Shown piece after piece: positions 17,466 through 26,171 of a DNA stretch of 64,000 bases. This stretch comes from Sphaerisporangium krabiense (GTDB taxonomy: Bacteria; Actinomycetota; Actinomycetes; Streptosporangiales; Streptosporangiaceae). Positions within the stretch are counted from its first letter, which is position 1. Every line of letters starts with the position of its first letter. The position numbers and the translations under genes were made by a program. The notes beneath the pieces were generated by a model. It saw nothing but the letters and a program-made list of their open reading frames with translations. It had not been told where the DNA came from and did no database searches. The stretch spans positions 310,001-374,000 of the forward strand of contig NZ_JACHBR010000003.1 of assembly GCF_014200435.1 (NCBI RefSeq). Reading direction: 5' to 3'.

Positions 17466-17837
17466 ATGGATACCGACAGCGAACTCCGCATCGACGCCCC
17501 ACACCGCGAACTCCTCGATCAAGTGCTCGACAAGTGGTCCCTCGGCGTGCTCAACGAGCTCTGCGAACGCCCCTGCCGCTTCAACCAGCTACGCCGGGCC
17601 ATGCCCGCGGTCACGCAGAAGTCGCTGACCGCGACCCTTCGCCGCCTCGAGCGCAACGGAGTGATCGAACGCGAGGTCCTCTCCACCCGGCCGGTGGCGA
17701 TCGTGTATCGGATCACACCGCTCGGCAAGACCTTGCGACAGCCCATCGACGTCTTGCTCGCCTGGGCGTCCGAACACATGCCCGCCATCGAACACGCCCG
17801 CGACGCCTTCGACATCCGCCAAGACGCGGGCCTCTGA
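17466..17837 (+). CDS. HxlR-family winged-helix regulator
   Basis: A 123-residue protein with the full HxlR domain: KWSLGVLNELCERPCRFNQL, then RAMPAVTQKSLTATLRRLE (recognition helix), RNGVIEREV, the wing RPVAIVYRITPLG, and a dimerisation helix LRQPIDVLLAWASEH. Members often respond to electrophiles, formaldehyde or quinones. The usual redox Cys before the domain is absent, but two Cys (ELCERPC) lie in helix 2. It starts at ATG 17466 after ACCAGGTTTCACC, a weak ribosome site. It is expected to control the divergent Rid gene. Confidence 0.93.
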   Translation: MDTDSELRIDAPHRELLDQVLDKWSLGVLNELCERPCRFNQLRRAMPAVTQKSLTATLRRLERNGVIEREVLSTRPVAIVYRITPLGKTLRQPIDVLLAWASEHMPAIEHARDAFDIRQDAGL

Positions 17838-17994
17838 GACCTATGCCCTGGCCCCGTTCGAGTCGGCGGCTGATGTCCGTGACCGGGCGGCCGAGCATCG
17901 AAGCCTTCCCTGTCGTCCGGACGGCCGCACGCGTCGGGGCAACTGCCAGAGAGCGGAGCCGGAGTCGGCGCCTGCCCTAGTACCGTCGCGTCGT

Positions 17995-18933
17995 ATGAAC
18001 GACCCCGAGATCGAGATCACCGCAGACCTGGTCCACAGCCTGCTGAAGGAGCAGCATCCCGACCTTGCGGGGCTGGCCATACGTGAGGTGGCGGGCGGAT
18101 GGGACAACCAGCAGTGGCGCCTTGGGGACGAGTTGGCCGTGCGCATGCCGCGTACGAAACGTGCCCCGGAGTTGCAGCGCAAGGAGCGCCGCTGGCTGCC
18201 CGTCCTGGCCCCGCGCCTACCGCTCCCGGTCCCGAACCCTGTACGGATCGGCGAACCGTCCGCGCGCTTCCCGAGACCCTGGACCATCATGACGTGGGTC
18301 CCCGGCGAGCCACTGGACCACGCCTCGATCAGCCGCGGCGAGCACGCGGCCGACACTCTGGCGGGCTTCCTCAGAGCGCTCCACGTGAAGGCACCCGCCG
18401 AGGCACCGACCGGTTCCGACCGCGGCGCCCACCCCGAGCGGTACACCGACGGCTTCGACCACTTCTTCCAAACCGTCGCCCTGGGCGGCATCGCCGACGA
18501 GGTCCGGGCCGTCTGGGATGACGCCGTCGCGGCCCCCGAGTGGGAGGGCCCGCCGGTATGGGTACACGGCGACCTTCATCCCGCGAACGTCATCATCTCG
18601 GACGGGACGCTCTCCGGCGTGATCGACTTCGGTGACCTGTGCGCCGGCGACCCGGCGTGGGACCTCGCGGCCGCATGGGTGGTCCTTCCCGCGGGCGGCG
18701 CCTCACGCTTCTTCGACGTATACGGACACGCGGACGAGGCGACGCTCCGGCGCGCCCGCGGGCTCGCCGCCCTGAAAAGCCTGATCCTCATGCTGATAGG
18801 CCAGAACGGAGACCAGGGCCTCCCCGGCGGCAAGCCAACATGGAGACCCGCCGGCCGGGCAGCACTCGACCGCGTTCTGCAAGGCAGTATCGGCGGGCGC
18901 TACCGCAGTTGGTCGCGGCGGCGGGTCAGGTAG
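17995..18933 (+). CDS. Aminoglycoside phosphotransferase-family kinase
   Basis: A 312-residue protein with the choline-kinase-like fold. The catalytic loop is VWVHGDLHPANVII (Asp as base, Asn for Mg) and the metal-binding Asp is in GVIDFGDLCAGDPAWDLA. The N-lobe contains GGWDNQQWRLGDELAVRMPR with the ATP-binding Arg. Family members phosphorylate aminoglycosides, macrolides, hydroxylated metabolites or homoserine; the substrate here cannot be told from sequence. Its last 34 bases overlap the end of the convergent sigma-factor gene, an unusual tail-to-tail overlap that makes its C-terminus (SWSRRRVR) antisense to the sigma gene's end. Confidence 0.9.
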   Translation: MNDPEIEITADLVHSLLKEQHPDLAGLAIREVAGGWDNQQWRLGDELAVRMPRTKRAPELQRKERRWLPVLAPRLPLPVPNPVRIGEPSARFPRPWTIMTWVPGEPLDHASISRGEHAADTLAGFLRALHVKAPAEAPTGSDRGAHPERYTDGFDHFFQTVALGGIADEVRAVWDDAVAAPEWEGPPVWVHGDLHPANVIISDGTLSGVIDFGDLCAGDPAWDLAAAWVVLPAGGASRFFDVYGHADEATLRRARGLAALKSLILMLIGQNGDQGLPGGKPTWRPAGRAALDRVLQGSIGGRYRSWSRRRVR

Positions 18934-20132
18934 GCGGTCTCGGCGGTGTTGCCCGCAAGTTCGATGGCTCTGTCGTAGGCCGCGCGCGACTGCCGGCTGT
19001 GGCCCTGCCGGCGCAGCAGGTCGGCGCGGGTGGCGTGGTAGGCGTGATAGCCGGCCAGCTCGTCCTCAAGGCGGTCGACGGCCGCCAATGCCACCCGCGG
19101 GCCGTCGAGTTCGGCGACCGCGATGGACCGGTTGAGGGCGATGATCGGCGAGGGGTCCAGGCGGGCGAGCTGGTCGTAGAGGGCGAGGACCTGTGACCAG
19201 TCGGTGTCGCGGATGTCGCGGGCGGAGGTGTGCACGGCGTTGATCGCGGCGAGGATCTGGTAGCGGCCCGGAGCCACCCCGGCGGCGGCAGCGGCGAGGC
19301 GCTCGCGCACCAGCCCGTGGCCCTCGGCGATCAGGCCAGTGTCCCAGGCCCCACGGTCCTGCTCGTCGAGCGGGACCAGTTCGCCGCCGGCCGAGATCCG
19401 GGCGGTGCGGCGGGCGTCGGTGAGGAGCATCAGCGCCAGCAGCCCGGCCACCTCGCCGTCGCCCGGCATGAGAGCACGGATCAGGCGGGTGAGCCGGATC
19501 GCCTCGGCGGTCAGGTCGTGACGCAGGGGATCGGTGTCGGGGCCGGTCGCCAGGTAGCCCTCGTTGAACACCAGATACAGCACGGCGAGTACGCCGGAGA
19601 CGCGTGCCGGGAGATCCTCGGCGGACGGCACCCGATACGGGATGCGAGCCGCCTTGATCTTGGCCTTCGCGCGGGTGATCCGCCGCTCCAAGGCGGTCTC
19701 GGCCACCAGGAAGGCGCGGGCGATCTCGGGCACGGTCAGACCGCCGACCATGCGCAGGGTCAGCGCTACGCGGGTCTGCATCGCCAGCGCCGGGTGGCAG
19801 CAGGTGAAGATCAGCCGGAGCCGGTCGTCGTCGATGGCGCCGACAGGCTCGGGCGGGCCGTCGTACGTCATCTGAGCCTCCTTGTGCTTGTCGTCGCGCT
19901 TGTTCTCACGGCGGATCCGGTCGATGGCCTTGCGGTTGGCTGTGGTGGTCAGCCAGGCGCCGGGGTTGGGGGGTGTACCGTCGGCCGGCCACCGCTCGAC
20001 GGCGGTCGCGAACGCCTCGGCGGCCGCCTCCTCGGCGATGTCGAGGTCACCGAAACGCCTGGTCAGGGCGGCGACCACCCGGGCCCACTCCCCCTGGTGG
20101 GCCCGGGTGACCGCCTCCTCGACGTCGCTCAC
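18900..20132 (-). CDS. ECF sigma factor of the SigJ-like ECF42 type with C-terminal TPR-like extension
   Basis: A 410-residue sigma factor. Region 2 (about residues 5-85) includes DLDIAEEAAAEAFATAVERW and NPGAWLTTTANRKAIDRIRR. Region 4 (about 115-175) has CCHPALAMQTRVALTLRMVG and GLTVPEIARAFLVAETALER. A helical extension of about 230 residues follows, with a tetratrico-like repeat near the end (ALLRRQ/RAAYDRAIELAGN pattern). This architecture defines ECF42, a group that has no anti-sigma factor and is encoded next to DGPF (YCII-type) proteins. Here the DGPF gene is directly upstream, with its stop overlapping this GTG start. The extension is thought to control the sigma factor's activity. A reductase gene heads the operon. 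Confidence 0.93.
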   Translation of the reverse strand: MSDVEEAVTRAHQGEWARVVAALTRRFGDLDIAEEAAAEAFATAVERWPADGTPPNPGAWLTTTANRKAIDRIRRENKRDDKHKEAQMTYDGPPEPVGAIDDDRLRLIFTCCHPALAMQTRVALTLRMVGGLTVPEIARAFLVAETALERRITRAKAKIKAARIPYRVPSAEDLPARVSGVLAVLYLVFNEGYLATGPDTDPLRHDLTAEAIRLTRLIRALMPGDGEVAGLLALMLLTDARRTARISAGGELVPLDEQDRGAWDTGLIAEGHGLVRERLAAAAAGVAPGRYQILAAINAVHTSARDIRDTDWSQVLALYDQLARLDPSPIIALNRSIAVAELDGPRVALAAVDRLEDELAGYHAYHATRADLLRRQGHSRQSRAAYDRAIELAGNTAETAYLTRRRDQLR

Positions 20133-20452
20133 AGGAACGGCCGCACCTCGATCTTCCGATCACAGACCTTCGAGGCCTCGGCGGCGAGCTTGAGCGCCAC
20201 ATCCAGATCGGGGGCCTCCCACACCCAGACGCCGGCGAGGTACTCCTTCGACTCCACGAACGGCCCGTCGCTGAACACCGCCTGCTCGCCCCGGTTGTCG
20301 ACGACCGTGGCCGCGTCGGTGTCCGCGAGTCCGCCCGAGAAGACCCAGTAACCCTCGGCGATCAGCCGTTCGTTGAACGCGCTGATAGCGGGCCGTCTGT
20401 CCGTGCTGCCAGGATCGCTCTTGTCATCGATCACGGAAACCAGGTACCGCAT
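20129..20452 (-). CDS. YCII-related DGPF-domain protein
   Basis: A 107-residue alpha/beta protein starting MRYLVSVIDD, with the family hallmark DGPF inside AVFSDGPFVESKEYLAGVWV, followed by DLDVALKLAAEA and the end KIEVRPFL. YCII-type proteins are small dimeric enzymes or binding proteins; DGPF members always accompany ECF42 sigma factors and are presumed to feed or sense their signal. Its stop overlaps the sigma start, so translation is coupled. ATG 20452 was chosen because the domain begins there. Confidence 0.93.
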   Translation of the reverse strand: MRYLVSVIDDKSDPGSTDRRPAISAFNERLIAEGYWVFSGGLADTDAATVVDNRGEQAVFSDGPFVESKEYLAGVWVWEAPDLDVALKLAAEASKVCDRKIEVRPFL

Positions 20453-20505
20453 TTGAAGATCAACTCCTATGGCGTCGAGCCAGCGTGGTCCGGTGGTCAG
20501 GGACT

Positions 20506-21114
20506 TCAGGCCGTCGCATACTGCGGGCGCCCAGCCGGCTGGTAGACCTGGATCGACACACCCTTGGAGTCGACCCGCGATTCGACCAGGTCGAGCGCGA
20601 GATCCGGGCCCGCGTCGGGGAACAACCGCGCGCCCTGGCCGACGACCACCGGGACGGTGATCAGAGTCATCTCGTCGACCAGGTCGTTCTCCAGCAGCCA
20701 CCGGATCAGGATGCCACTGCCGTGCACCTGCAGCTCACCCCCGGGCTTGGCCTTCAGCTCACTGATGGCCGCCGCGAGGTCACCGCGGAGAACGGTCGTG
20801 TCCTGCCACCGCGGGGCGGTGAGCGTGGTCGAGGCAACGTACTTGGGGGCCTCGTTCAAGGCCACGCCGATGGGATGCGCACGCATCTGGTCGATTGCCC
20901 CCCAAGAGCCGGCGAACAGCTCATAAGTGCGCCGGCCGAACAGGAACGCCTCGGCGCGCTGATACGCCTGCGTGATGAACGTCCTGGTCTCGTCGTCACC
21001 CTTCCCCCGGGCCCACCCGCCGCGCTCGAACCCGTTCCTGCGGTCATCCGACGCGGCGCCGTTCCCCTGCATCACCCCATCGATGGTGACCTGAGTCATG
21101 GTCGTCAGCTTCAT
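20506..21114 (-). CDS. Dihydrofolate-reductase-like protein (RibD C-terminal family)
   Basis: A 202-residue protein of the DHFR/RibD-C fold: MTQVTIDGVMQGNG at the start, then AEAFLFGRRTYELFAGSWG (the GRxTYE block), ELQVHGSGILIRWLLENDLV and LITVPVVVGQGARLFPD. Such YyaP/YwjB-type proteins bind NADPH and are predicted reductases with unknown substrates. It lies 53 bp upstream of the DGPF gene on the same strand and probably shares its promoter. Dihydrofolate-reductase-like proteins often occur in ECF42 loci. The start at ATG 21114 has AAAGGAA upstream. Confidence 0.9.
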   Translation of the reverse strand: MKLTTMTQVTIDGVMQGNGAASDDRRNGFERGGWARGKGDDETRTFITQAYQRAEAFLFGRRTYELFAGSWGAIDQMRAHPIGVALNEAPKYVASTTLTAPRWQDTTVLRGDLAAAISELKAKPGGELQVHGSGILIRWLLENDLVDEMTLITVPVVVGQGARLFPDAGPDLALDLVESRVDSKGVSIQVYQPAGRPQYATA

Positions 21115-21391
21115 ATCGCGGTTCCTTTGCCTTGGCGCCGCCCCCCCTGCGGGCGGCCTCACCCCTGCTACGAACGCCACCGCCCCGATCCGACACCGCC
21201 TCCCGGATTTCTGCGCAGAATTTCCGGGACGCCGGTTGTCAGCGATCCGACCGCACGACGGCCTCGCGGCGACTGGGCTCCACCTCCTCAGATGATCAAG
21301 TCCAAGGGGTCGGTGGCTTCGAATGCGGTGAGCGAGCGCATGACGCATCTGGCGGTTCAGTCGCTGCGCGGGGCTGTGGCGGGCGGATCGG

Positions 21392-22195
21392 TTACCGCTC
21401 GAGGAGTTCGGCCAGCATGGCACTGGTCGCCAGGTCAGCCGGCAGGAACGCCTCCAGTCGTAGTTCGGCGATGGTGACGTCGATGGCGGTGCCGAAATGG
21501 GTGAGCGTGGTGATGAGCGTCAACTCTCTGCCGTCGGCTGGATCATGTGCCCGCAGGCGCAGGGGTACGGCGAAGCCGAGGTGGTCCGGTGACTCGCGCG
21601 GACGTGGTGGCGCCAGGTCGCTGAGTTCGGAGGCCAGGCGTTGGAGTTGCTCGTCCGGGTTGCGCACGCTCTCGGCCTGGATGCGGCCGATGATGTGCCA
21701 CGCCCACTCGTCGAGGTTGACGATGCGTGGCGCGAGGCCCTGCGGATGCAGCAACACCCGGGGAACGCTCACCGGCGGTACGAGCAGATGCGGAGCCACA
21801 CCCGCGGTGAGGGCGTGGAAGGCGGCGTTGGCCGAGACGAGGTCTCCGTGCCGCTCGACGACCACCGCCGGGTACGGCAGGTGGCCGTGCAGGATCCGTT
21901 CGAGGGCGGTGCGAATTGGTTCGAGTTGAGGGTCGTCCAGGCGGGTCTGCGGGTAGACCGGTGCGAATCCGGCTGCAAGGAGCAGCTCATTGCGCTCGCG
22001 GATCGGCACCTCCAGGGATTCGGCCAGCCGGATGATCATTGATCGGCCAGGGGTCGACCGTCCGCTCTCGATGAAACTGACGTGCCGCTGCGTGGTGCCG
22101 GTGCGCATGGCCAGTTCCAGCTGGCTGACGCGCCGCCGACTGCGCCATTCACGCAACGCTCCGGCGAGCCCGCCTCTGGTCGATTCGCTGATCAC
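21392..22195 (-). CDS. XRE-type regulator with MmyB-like ligand domain
   Basis: About 267 residues. The helix-turn-helix spans residues 8-65 (REWRSRRRVSQLELAMRTG, TTQRHVSFIESGRSTPG). A PAS-like MmyB/MLTR domain follows (VVVERHGDLVSANAAFHALT, RVLLHPQGLAPRIVNLDEWA, SELSDLAPPRP and HPADGRELTLIT-type blocks). In related proteins this domain can bind fatty acid. Such regulators sit divergent from short-chain or medium-chain dehydrogenases they control; here SnoaL and MDR genes are divergent 119 bp away. The start is uncertain: GTG 22195 has AAGAGG very close, and a TTG 15 bases earlier is possible. ATTCC-N6-GGAAT at 22231-22246 in the shared promoter could be its site. Confidence 0.9.
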   Translation of the reverse strand: MISESTRGGLAGALREWRSRRRVSQLELAMRTGTTQRHVSFIESGRSTPGRSMIIRLAESLEVPIRERNELLLAAGFAPVYPQTRLDDPQLEPIRTALERILHGHLPYPAVVVERHGDLVSANAAFHALTAGVAPHLLVPPVSVPRVLLHPQGLAPRIVNLDEWAWHIIGRIQAESVRNPDEQLQRLASELSDLAPPRPRESPDHLGFAVPLRLRAHDPADGRELTLITTLTHFGTAIDVTIAELRLEAFLPADLATSAMLAELLER

Positions 22196-22314
22196 CCCTC
22201 TTGTGTAACCCAATCGGCTGCTGAACCGCGATTCCCTGCGAGGAATTGCCGCGCGACGACCGGTGCAGCAAGGTCGTTGCCGCACGCCGACCATGAGCAA
22301 CCGAGGGATCAACC

Positions 22315-22737
22315 ATGGCTGACATCGACATCCACGACCTCACCGACCGCTACGTTGCCGTATGGAACGAACCCGACGCGGAGCGCCGCAGCACCGCGAT
22401 TCGCGAGCTGTGGTCCGCCGACGCGGTCCATGTGCTGCAGCCTCCCCAAGAGCTCCTGCAGACCGCCGAAGGGCTGGGCTTCGCCCGTCTCCTTCTGGAG
22501 GCGCGCGGGCACCACGCGTTGGAGTTCCGGGTGACTCGCGCCTACGAGGAGTTCGTCGCGCCAGGCACCTTCGTCTTTCGGTCGCGCGGCAACCCCGACC
22601 GGCTCCACGACGTTGTCAAGTTCAACTGGGAGATGGCACCCCGGGACGGGGGTGAGGTCGCCGGCGTCGGGCTGGAGATCCTCATGCTCGGCCCCGACGG
22701 CCGCATCGTCAGCGACTACCAGTTCATCGAAGGATGA
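22315..22737 (+). CDS. SnoaL-like (NTF2-fold) protein
   Basis: A 140-residue cone-shaped NTF2-fold protein: DIHDLTDRYVAVWNEPDAER, IRELWSADAVHVLQP, FRVTRAYEEFVAPGTFVFRS and GLEILMLGPDGRIVSDYQF. It resembles unlabelled ester-cyclase-like and dehydratase-like SnoaL family members that accompany oxidoreductases. It is the first gene of a pair; the downstream MDR start overlaps its stop as ATGA. GAGGGAT before ATG 22315 is a good ribosome site. Substrate unknown. Confidence 0.88.
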   Translation: MADIDIHDLTDRYVAVWNEPDAERRSTAIRELWSADAVHVLQPPQELLQTAEGLGFARLLLEARGHHALEFRVTRAYEEFVAPGTFVFRSRGNPDRLHDVVKFNWEMAPRDGGEVAGVGLEILMLGPDGRIVSDYQFIEG

Positions 22738-23774
22738 CCGCGATGATCGCGATACGCCCATCGATGGTGCGCAGCTACCACGCCACCACCGGCGGCGGCA
22801 CCGATGGCCTGTCGCTGCGCACGCACGAACCACGCACCCCCAGGGAGGGGGAGGTCGCGGTCGCGGTCCACGCCACCTCACTCAGCTTCCGCGAACTCCT
22901 GGTACTACGAGGGCACTACGTGCTGCCCGTCAAACCGGACGTCATACCCGTCTCGGACGGTGCCGGCGAGGTAGTCGCCGTCGGGCCGGATGTCCGGCGG
23001 GTACGCCCAGGCGACCGCGTCACCGCCGCACTGTTCCCGCGATGGCTGGACGGCCCACTGGAACCGGCATACCTGCCGCAACTGGGTGGCTCGCTCGACG
23101 GAATGCTGACCGAACTGGCCATCCTCCCCGAGGACGCGCTCGTGCACATCCCCGACCACCTCTCCTACGCCGAGGCGGCGACTCTTCCCTGCGCCGCCGT
23201 CACGGCATGGAACGCCCTGACCGGCGACGGCCGCGGAATCCAGCGCGGACAGACCATGCTGGTCACCGGCTCCGGCGGCGTGTCGCTGTTCACGGTGCAG
23301 TTCGCCAAACTCCTGGGCGCGACAGTGATCGCCACGACAAGCCGCGCGGACAAGGAACAGCGCCTTCGCGATCTGGGAGCCGACGAGGTGATCAACTACC
23401 GCGACATCCCGAACTGGCACACCGCCACCCGCGAACGCACCGCCGGGCGAGGAGTCGACCGCGTCGTCGACACCGCCGGAACGCTTGAGCAGTCGCTGAA
23501 GTCAGTCGCCGTCGACGGACACATCGCCTTCGTGGGGTCCCTCTCCGGCAAGTGGCCACCGGTCGACCCTCGCCTGCTGTTCGGCGTCGCCGCCACCGTG
23601 CGCGCACTGGCCGTCGGCAGTCGCGCCCAGTTCATCGAGATGAACGACGTCATCACCGCGCATCGCCTCCGGCCGGTCCTCGACCAGGTGTTCCCCTTCG
23701 AAGAAGCCGTGGCGGCGTACAGGTACTACGAATCGGCCAGCCCGTTCGGAAAGGTGATCATCAAGATCAGATAG
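22734..23774 (+). CDS. Medium-chain (MDR) quinone-oxidoreductase-like dehydrogenase
   Basis: A 346-residue protein. The N-terminal GroES-like domain contains SFRELLVLRGHYVLP and IPVSDGAGEVVAVG. The catalytic-zinc Cys of alcohol dehydrogenases is missing, since the usual CGTD block is SFRE, so it is zinc-free like quinone oxidoreductases. The Rossmann fold shows TMLVTGSGGVSLFTVQFAKLLGA, split here as VTGSGGVS and FAKLLGA, followed by ATTSRADKEQRLRDLGADEV and VDTAG. It should reduce an enone or quinone with NADPH. It is co-translated with the SnoaL-like gene, and its stop is only 8 bp before a recombinase fragment, which marks a junction. Confidence 0.92.
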   Translation: MTAMIAIRPSMVRSYHATTGGGTDGLSLRTHEPRTPREGEVAVAVHATSLSFRELLVLRGHYVLPVKPDVIPVSDGAGEVVAVGPDVRRVRPGDRVTAALFPRWLDGPLEPAYLPQLGGSLDGMLTELAILPEDALVHIPDHLSYAEAATLPCAAVTAWNALTGDGRGIQRGQTMLVTGSGGVSLFTVQFAKLLGATVIATTSRADKEQRLRDLGADEVINYRDIPNWHTATRERTAGRGVDRVVDTAGTLEQSLKSVAVDGHIAFVGSLSGKWPPVDPRLLFGVAATVRALAVGSRAQFIEMNDVITAHRLRPVLDQVFPFEEAVAAYRYYESASPFGKVIIKIR

Positions 23775-23781
23775 CCGGCCG

Positions 23782-24036
23782 CTGTTCGCCTTCTTCGCCG
23801 CGATGGCCGAGACCGGGCGCGAGAACATCCATGAGGCCACCTTGGAGGGCCTGGACGAGCCGCCCGCAAGGGCAAGCACGGTGGCCGCGCACCGGTCATC
23901 ACCAACGACATGTCGCACACCGTGCCGCGCCGCCGCGCCGCCGGTGATTCCGTCGAGCAGACCCATCCCGATCTGTTCATTCCCACCGAGCGGCGCAAGG
24001 GGCCTGACGCGCTCTACCGGCTCGGCAAGCTGATCA
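23782..24036 (+). pseudogene. Remnant of a serine recombinase/resolvase gene
   Basis: The frame from 23782 reads LFAFFAAMAETGRENIHEAT, like the E-helix of resolvase/invertase enzymes (family pattern FxAxAExERxxIxExTxxGL). Near 23865 it shifts frame to RKGKHGGRAPVITNDM and then DSVEQTHPDLFIPTERRKG, matching the helix-turn-helix tail. The catalytic Ser domain is absent. At least one frameshift and loss of the first 100 or so residues make it inactive. The following 230 bp to the flavin hydroxylase stop encode nothing that I can assign, though the frame continues with VTVDEITAIVAGAFAAM before running antisense to the next gene. Confidence 0.65.
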
Positions 24037-24263
24037 CGTCTGCCTGTCAACAGGACCACCACGGGTGTGTCGTATGTCACGACGTGACAGTCGACGAGAT
24101 AACGGCAATCGTCGCGGGCGCCTTCGCCGCGATGCGACATCCCGACGCGGACACCAGCCGCGAACGCTCCGCACACATCGCCGAGATCACCCTCGCCTGG
24201 CGGCTGGGGACACGTTCAGCACCGCCAACAGGTGCCCCGCACCACCACGACCGGCACCGGCCC

Positions 24264-25445
24264 TCACCCGCCCGCCACCAGATCGGCGAACGCCCGTGCC
24301 GCCGCCCCCGAACTGAACAACCGCTCCAGGCGCGCCCTCGCCAACTGGCGGCGGAACTCACCCGCCACCCGCACATCCCCCGCGTCGTGCGTCATCTCCG
24401 TCAACCACCGCGAGAACTCCTGGTAATTCCACACCCGCCGCAGACACACCGCCGAATACGCCGCCACCCCCTCCCCATCCCCCTCACGCACCGCCGCCCG
24501 CAACGCACGCGCCAGCACATCCGCATCACCGATCGCCAGATTCATCCCCTTACCACCCATCGGCGTGACGATATGCGCCGCATCCCCCACCAGAAAAAGC
24601 CTGCCGAACCGCATCGGATCCACCACGAAACTCCGCATCTCCACCACGGACATCTCCGTGATCCGCCCGGCCGGCAAACCCGCATCCCCCAGACGCGACC
24701 GCAACTGCGCCCAGATCCGCTCCTCGCCCCAATCCCCCACCCCCTCCTCCGGCGCGCACTGCAGATAGAACCGGCTCGCCATCGGCCCCCGCGGGAAATG
24801 CGCCGCGAACCCCTCCGACGCCACCGCCATCAACGGACGACGCGGCGGCGGCACATCCGCCAGCACCGTCAACCAGCCGATCCCATGATCATGCGAATAC
24901 GTCGTCAACGCCCCCGCCGGCACACTCGCCCGGCTCACCCCATGATGACCGTCACACCCCGCCACATACGCGCACCCGATCTCCCGCACCACCCCGCCCC
25001 CGTCCCGGTACGACACCCACGGCCCGTCCCCGTCCAGCCCGTGCAACGCCACCTCACCCGCGTCGAACCGCAGATCCCCACCCCCCTCCTCGAACGCCCC
25101 CATCAGCCGCCGCACCAGCATCTGCTGCGGAATCAACCGGCCCGTCCTGCCCCCCGACAACTCGGCGAAGTCCAGGTAACGCGGCTCCCCGTCGACCCGG
25201 ATCTCCAGCCCCCCGTCCCCCGGCACACCCGCCAGCACACCGTCCGCCAGCCCCCACTCCTCGAAGATCCGCGCACCGGCGTGGTCCAGCACGCCCGCCC
25301 GCTGCCGCTCCTCCACGTGCGCCCGGCTCCGCCGTTCCAGCACCACGCACTCCACACCCGCCCGCAGCAGCAGGTTCCCCAGCGTCAGCCCCGCCGGCCC
25401 CGCACCGACGATCACGACCGCGGTGCTCTCCCGAACAGCCACCAT
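24264..25445 (-). CDS. pobA: 4-hydroxybenzoate 3-monooxygenase-type flavin hydroxylase
   Basis: A 393-residue class A flavoprotein monooxygenase. The FAD-binding GxGxxG is VVIVGAGPAGLTLGN; the DG motif is YVAGCDGHHGVSRASVP; the second FAD motif is GRLFLVGDAAHIVTPMGGKG followed by MNLAIGD. ERQRAGVLDHAG and the residues around GRLIPQQMLVR match PobA, which hydroxylates 4-hydroxybenzoate to protocatechuate with NAD(P)H and O2. The start at ATG 25445 has AGGGAG upstream. Third codon positions favour G strongly (GGG, GCG, CTG, GTG), while neighbouring genes favour C; with the recombinase scrap beside it, this suggests acquisition from another actinomycete. No protocatechuate pathway gene is adjacent. 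Confidence 0.9.
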   Translation of the reverse strand: MVAVRESTAVVIVGAGPAGLTLGNLLLRAGVECVVLERRSRAHVEERQRAGVLDHAGARIFEEWGLADGVLAGVPGDGGLEIRVDGEPRYLDFAELSGGRTGRLIPQQMLVRRLMGAFEEGGGDLRFDAGEVALHGLDGDGPWVSYRDGGGVVREIGCAYVAGCDGHHGVSRASVPAGALTTYSHDHGIGWLTVLADVPPPRRPLMAVASEGFAAHFPRGPMASRFYLQCAPEEGVGDWGEERIWAQLRSRLGDAGLPAGRITEMSVVEMRSFVVDPMRFGRLFLVGDAAHIVTPMGGKGMNLAIGDADVLARALRAAVREGDGEGVAAYSAVCLRRVWNYQEFSRWLTEMTHDAGDVRVAGEFRRQLARARLERLFSSGAAARAFADLVAGG

Positions 25446-26171
25446 GTCCACTCCCTCACCCGAATGCCACCGACCGTGATCCAGGCCCCGATCCGCGACC
25501 TCATTCGCAGGCGTCCGAAAACGAGATCGCGTCACCGTCGATAATGCGGCACAAACGATGAATCGCGCACGGGCTGCTTCGCAGCGGCGAGGTTTTTTGG
25601 GCTGTTTGGGTGTTTTTCTTGCAACCGACGTCCTTTACAATGTAGATCATTATTGAAAAGGCCGGTCAGCCGGTCCTGCTCGCCGACCTCTCAAGCCGCA
25701 GCAGCGCCGAAGGGTTCTCGGGACGCTCGTCTGGATGGGCCACTGCCGGCGTTGATCGGCGTAGTCCTCCGCGACGGCTACCGCCGTCGGCGCGCTCGCC
25801 GCGACCCCGCTGCTACCCGGCCGTCCCCGCACGCCCGCCGCCCGCTCCGAACCCGCCCCCACAGCGAAGGCGTCCTGATGACCTGAGCCTGGTCAGCGAA
25901 CCGACCTGTCAAGACCCGATTCCTCATTGGAACGAGGGGAGGGCATGGTCCGCCGATACGCGTAGAAACGGGTTACCAGCACTCCGGATCTCGTGGGGGG
26001 CCGCGAAGCCACCCCGTCGATATCGGCGTCGGCCATATCTGGATACCGGACGAATACCGGCCCCTCCAGGAGTGCAGCGATCGGCTCCGTATGCAGGGGT
26101 GGCTTACGGAACCGCCCATCAAGGCACGTGGCCGTTGGCCATGCCGCCCGGACCGACCGAAGAAGAGTTTC
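25446..26171. other. 726-bp intergenic region without an assignable gene
   Basis: Between the pobA start and a small exported-protein remnant. It contains the AT-rich run around 25590-25620 (GGTTTTTTGGGCTG followed by TTTTTCTTGC), a palindrome at 25634-25647, and then GC-rich sequence whose open frames have no convincing start, codon pattern or homology. Degraded coding sequence is likely. Confidence 0.5.
25634..25647. promoter_or_regulatory. TTTACAATGTAGAT palindrome, copy 1
   Basis: Contains TACA-A-TGTA, the core seen in BlaI/MecI/CopY-type operators. Copies 2 and 3 are at 32367 and 38802 (TTTACATTGTAGAT and TTTACGTTGTAGAT). No intact gene starts within several hundred bases downstream of this copy. 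Confidence 0.5.

Noticed and set aside
23910-25544. Plus-strand open frame of 544 codons across the pobA region
   Set aside because: Beyond the recombinase remnant it is the antisense of pobA, rich in His/Arg/Pro. Only its first 40 or so residues match recombinase-type sequence.
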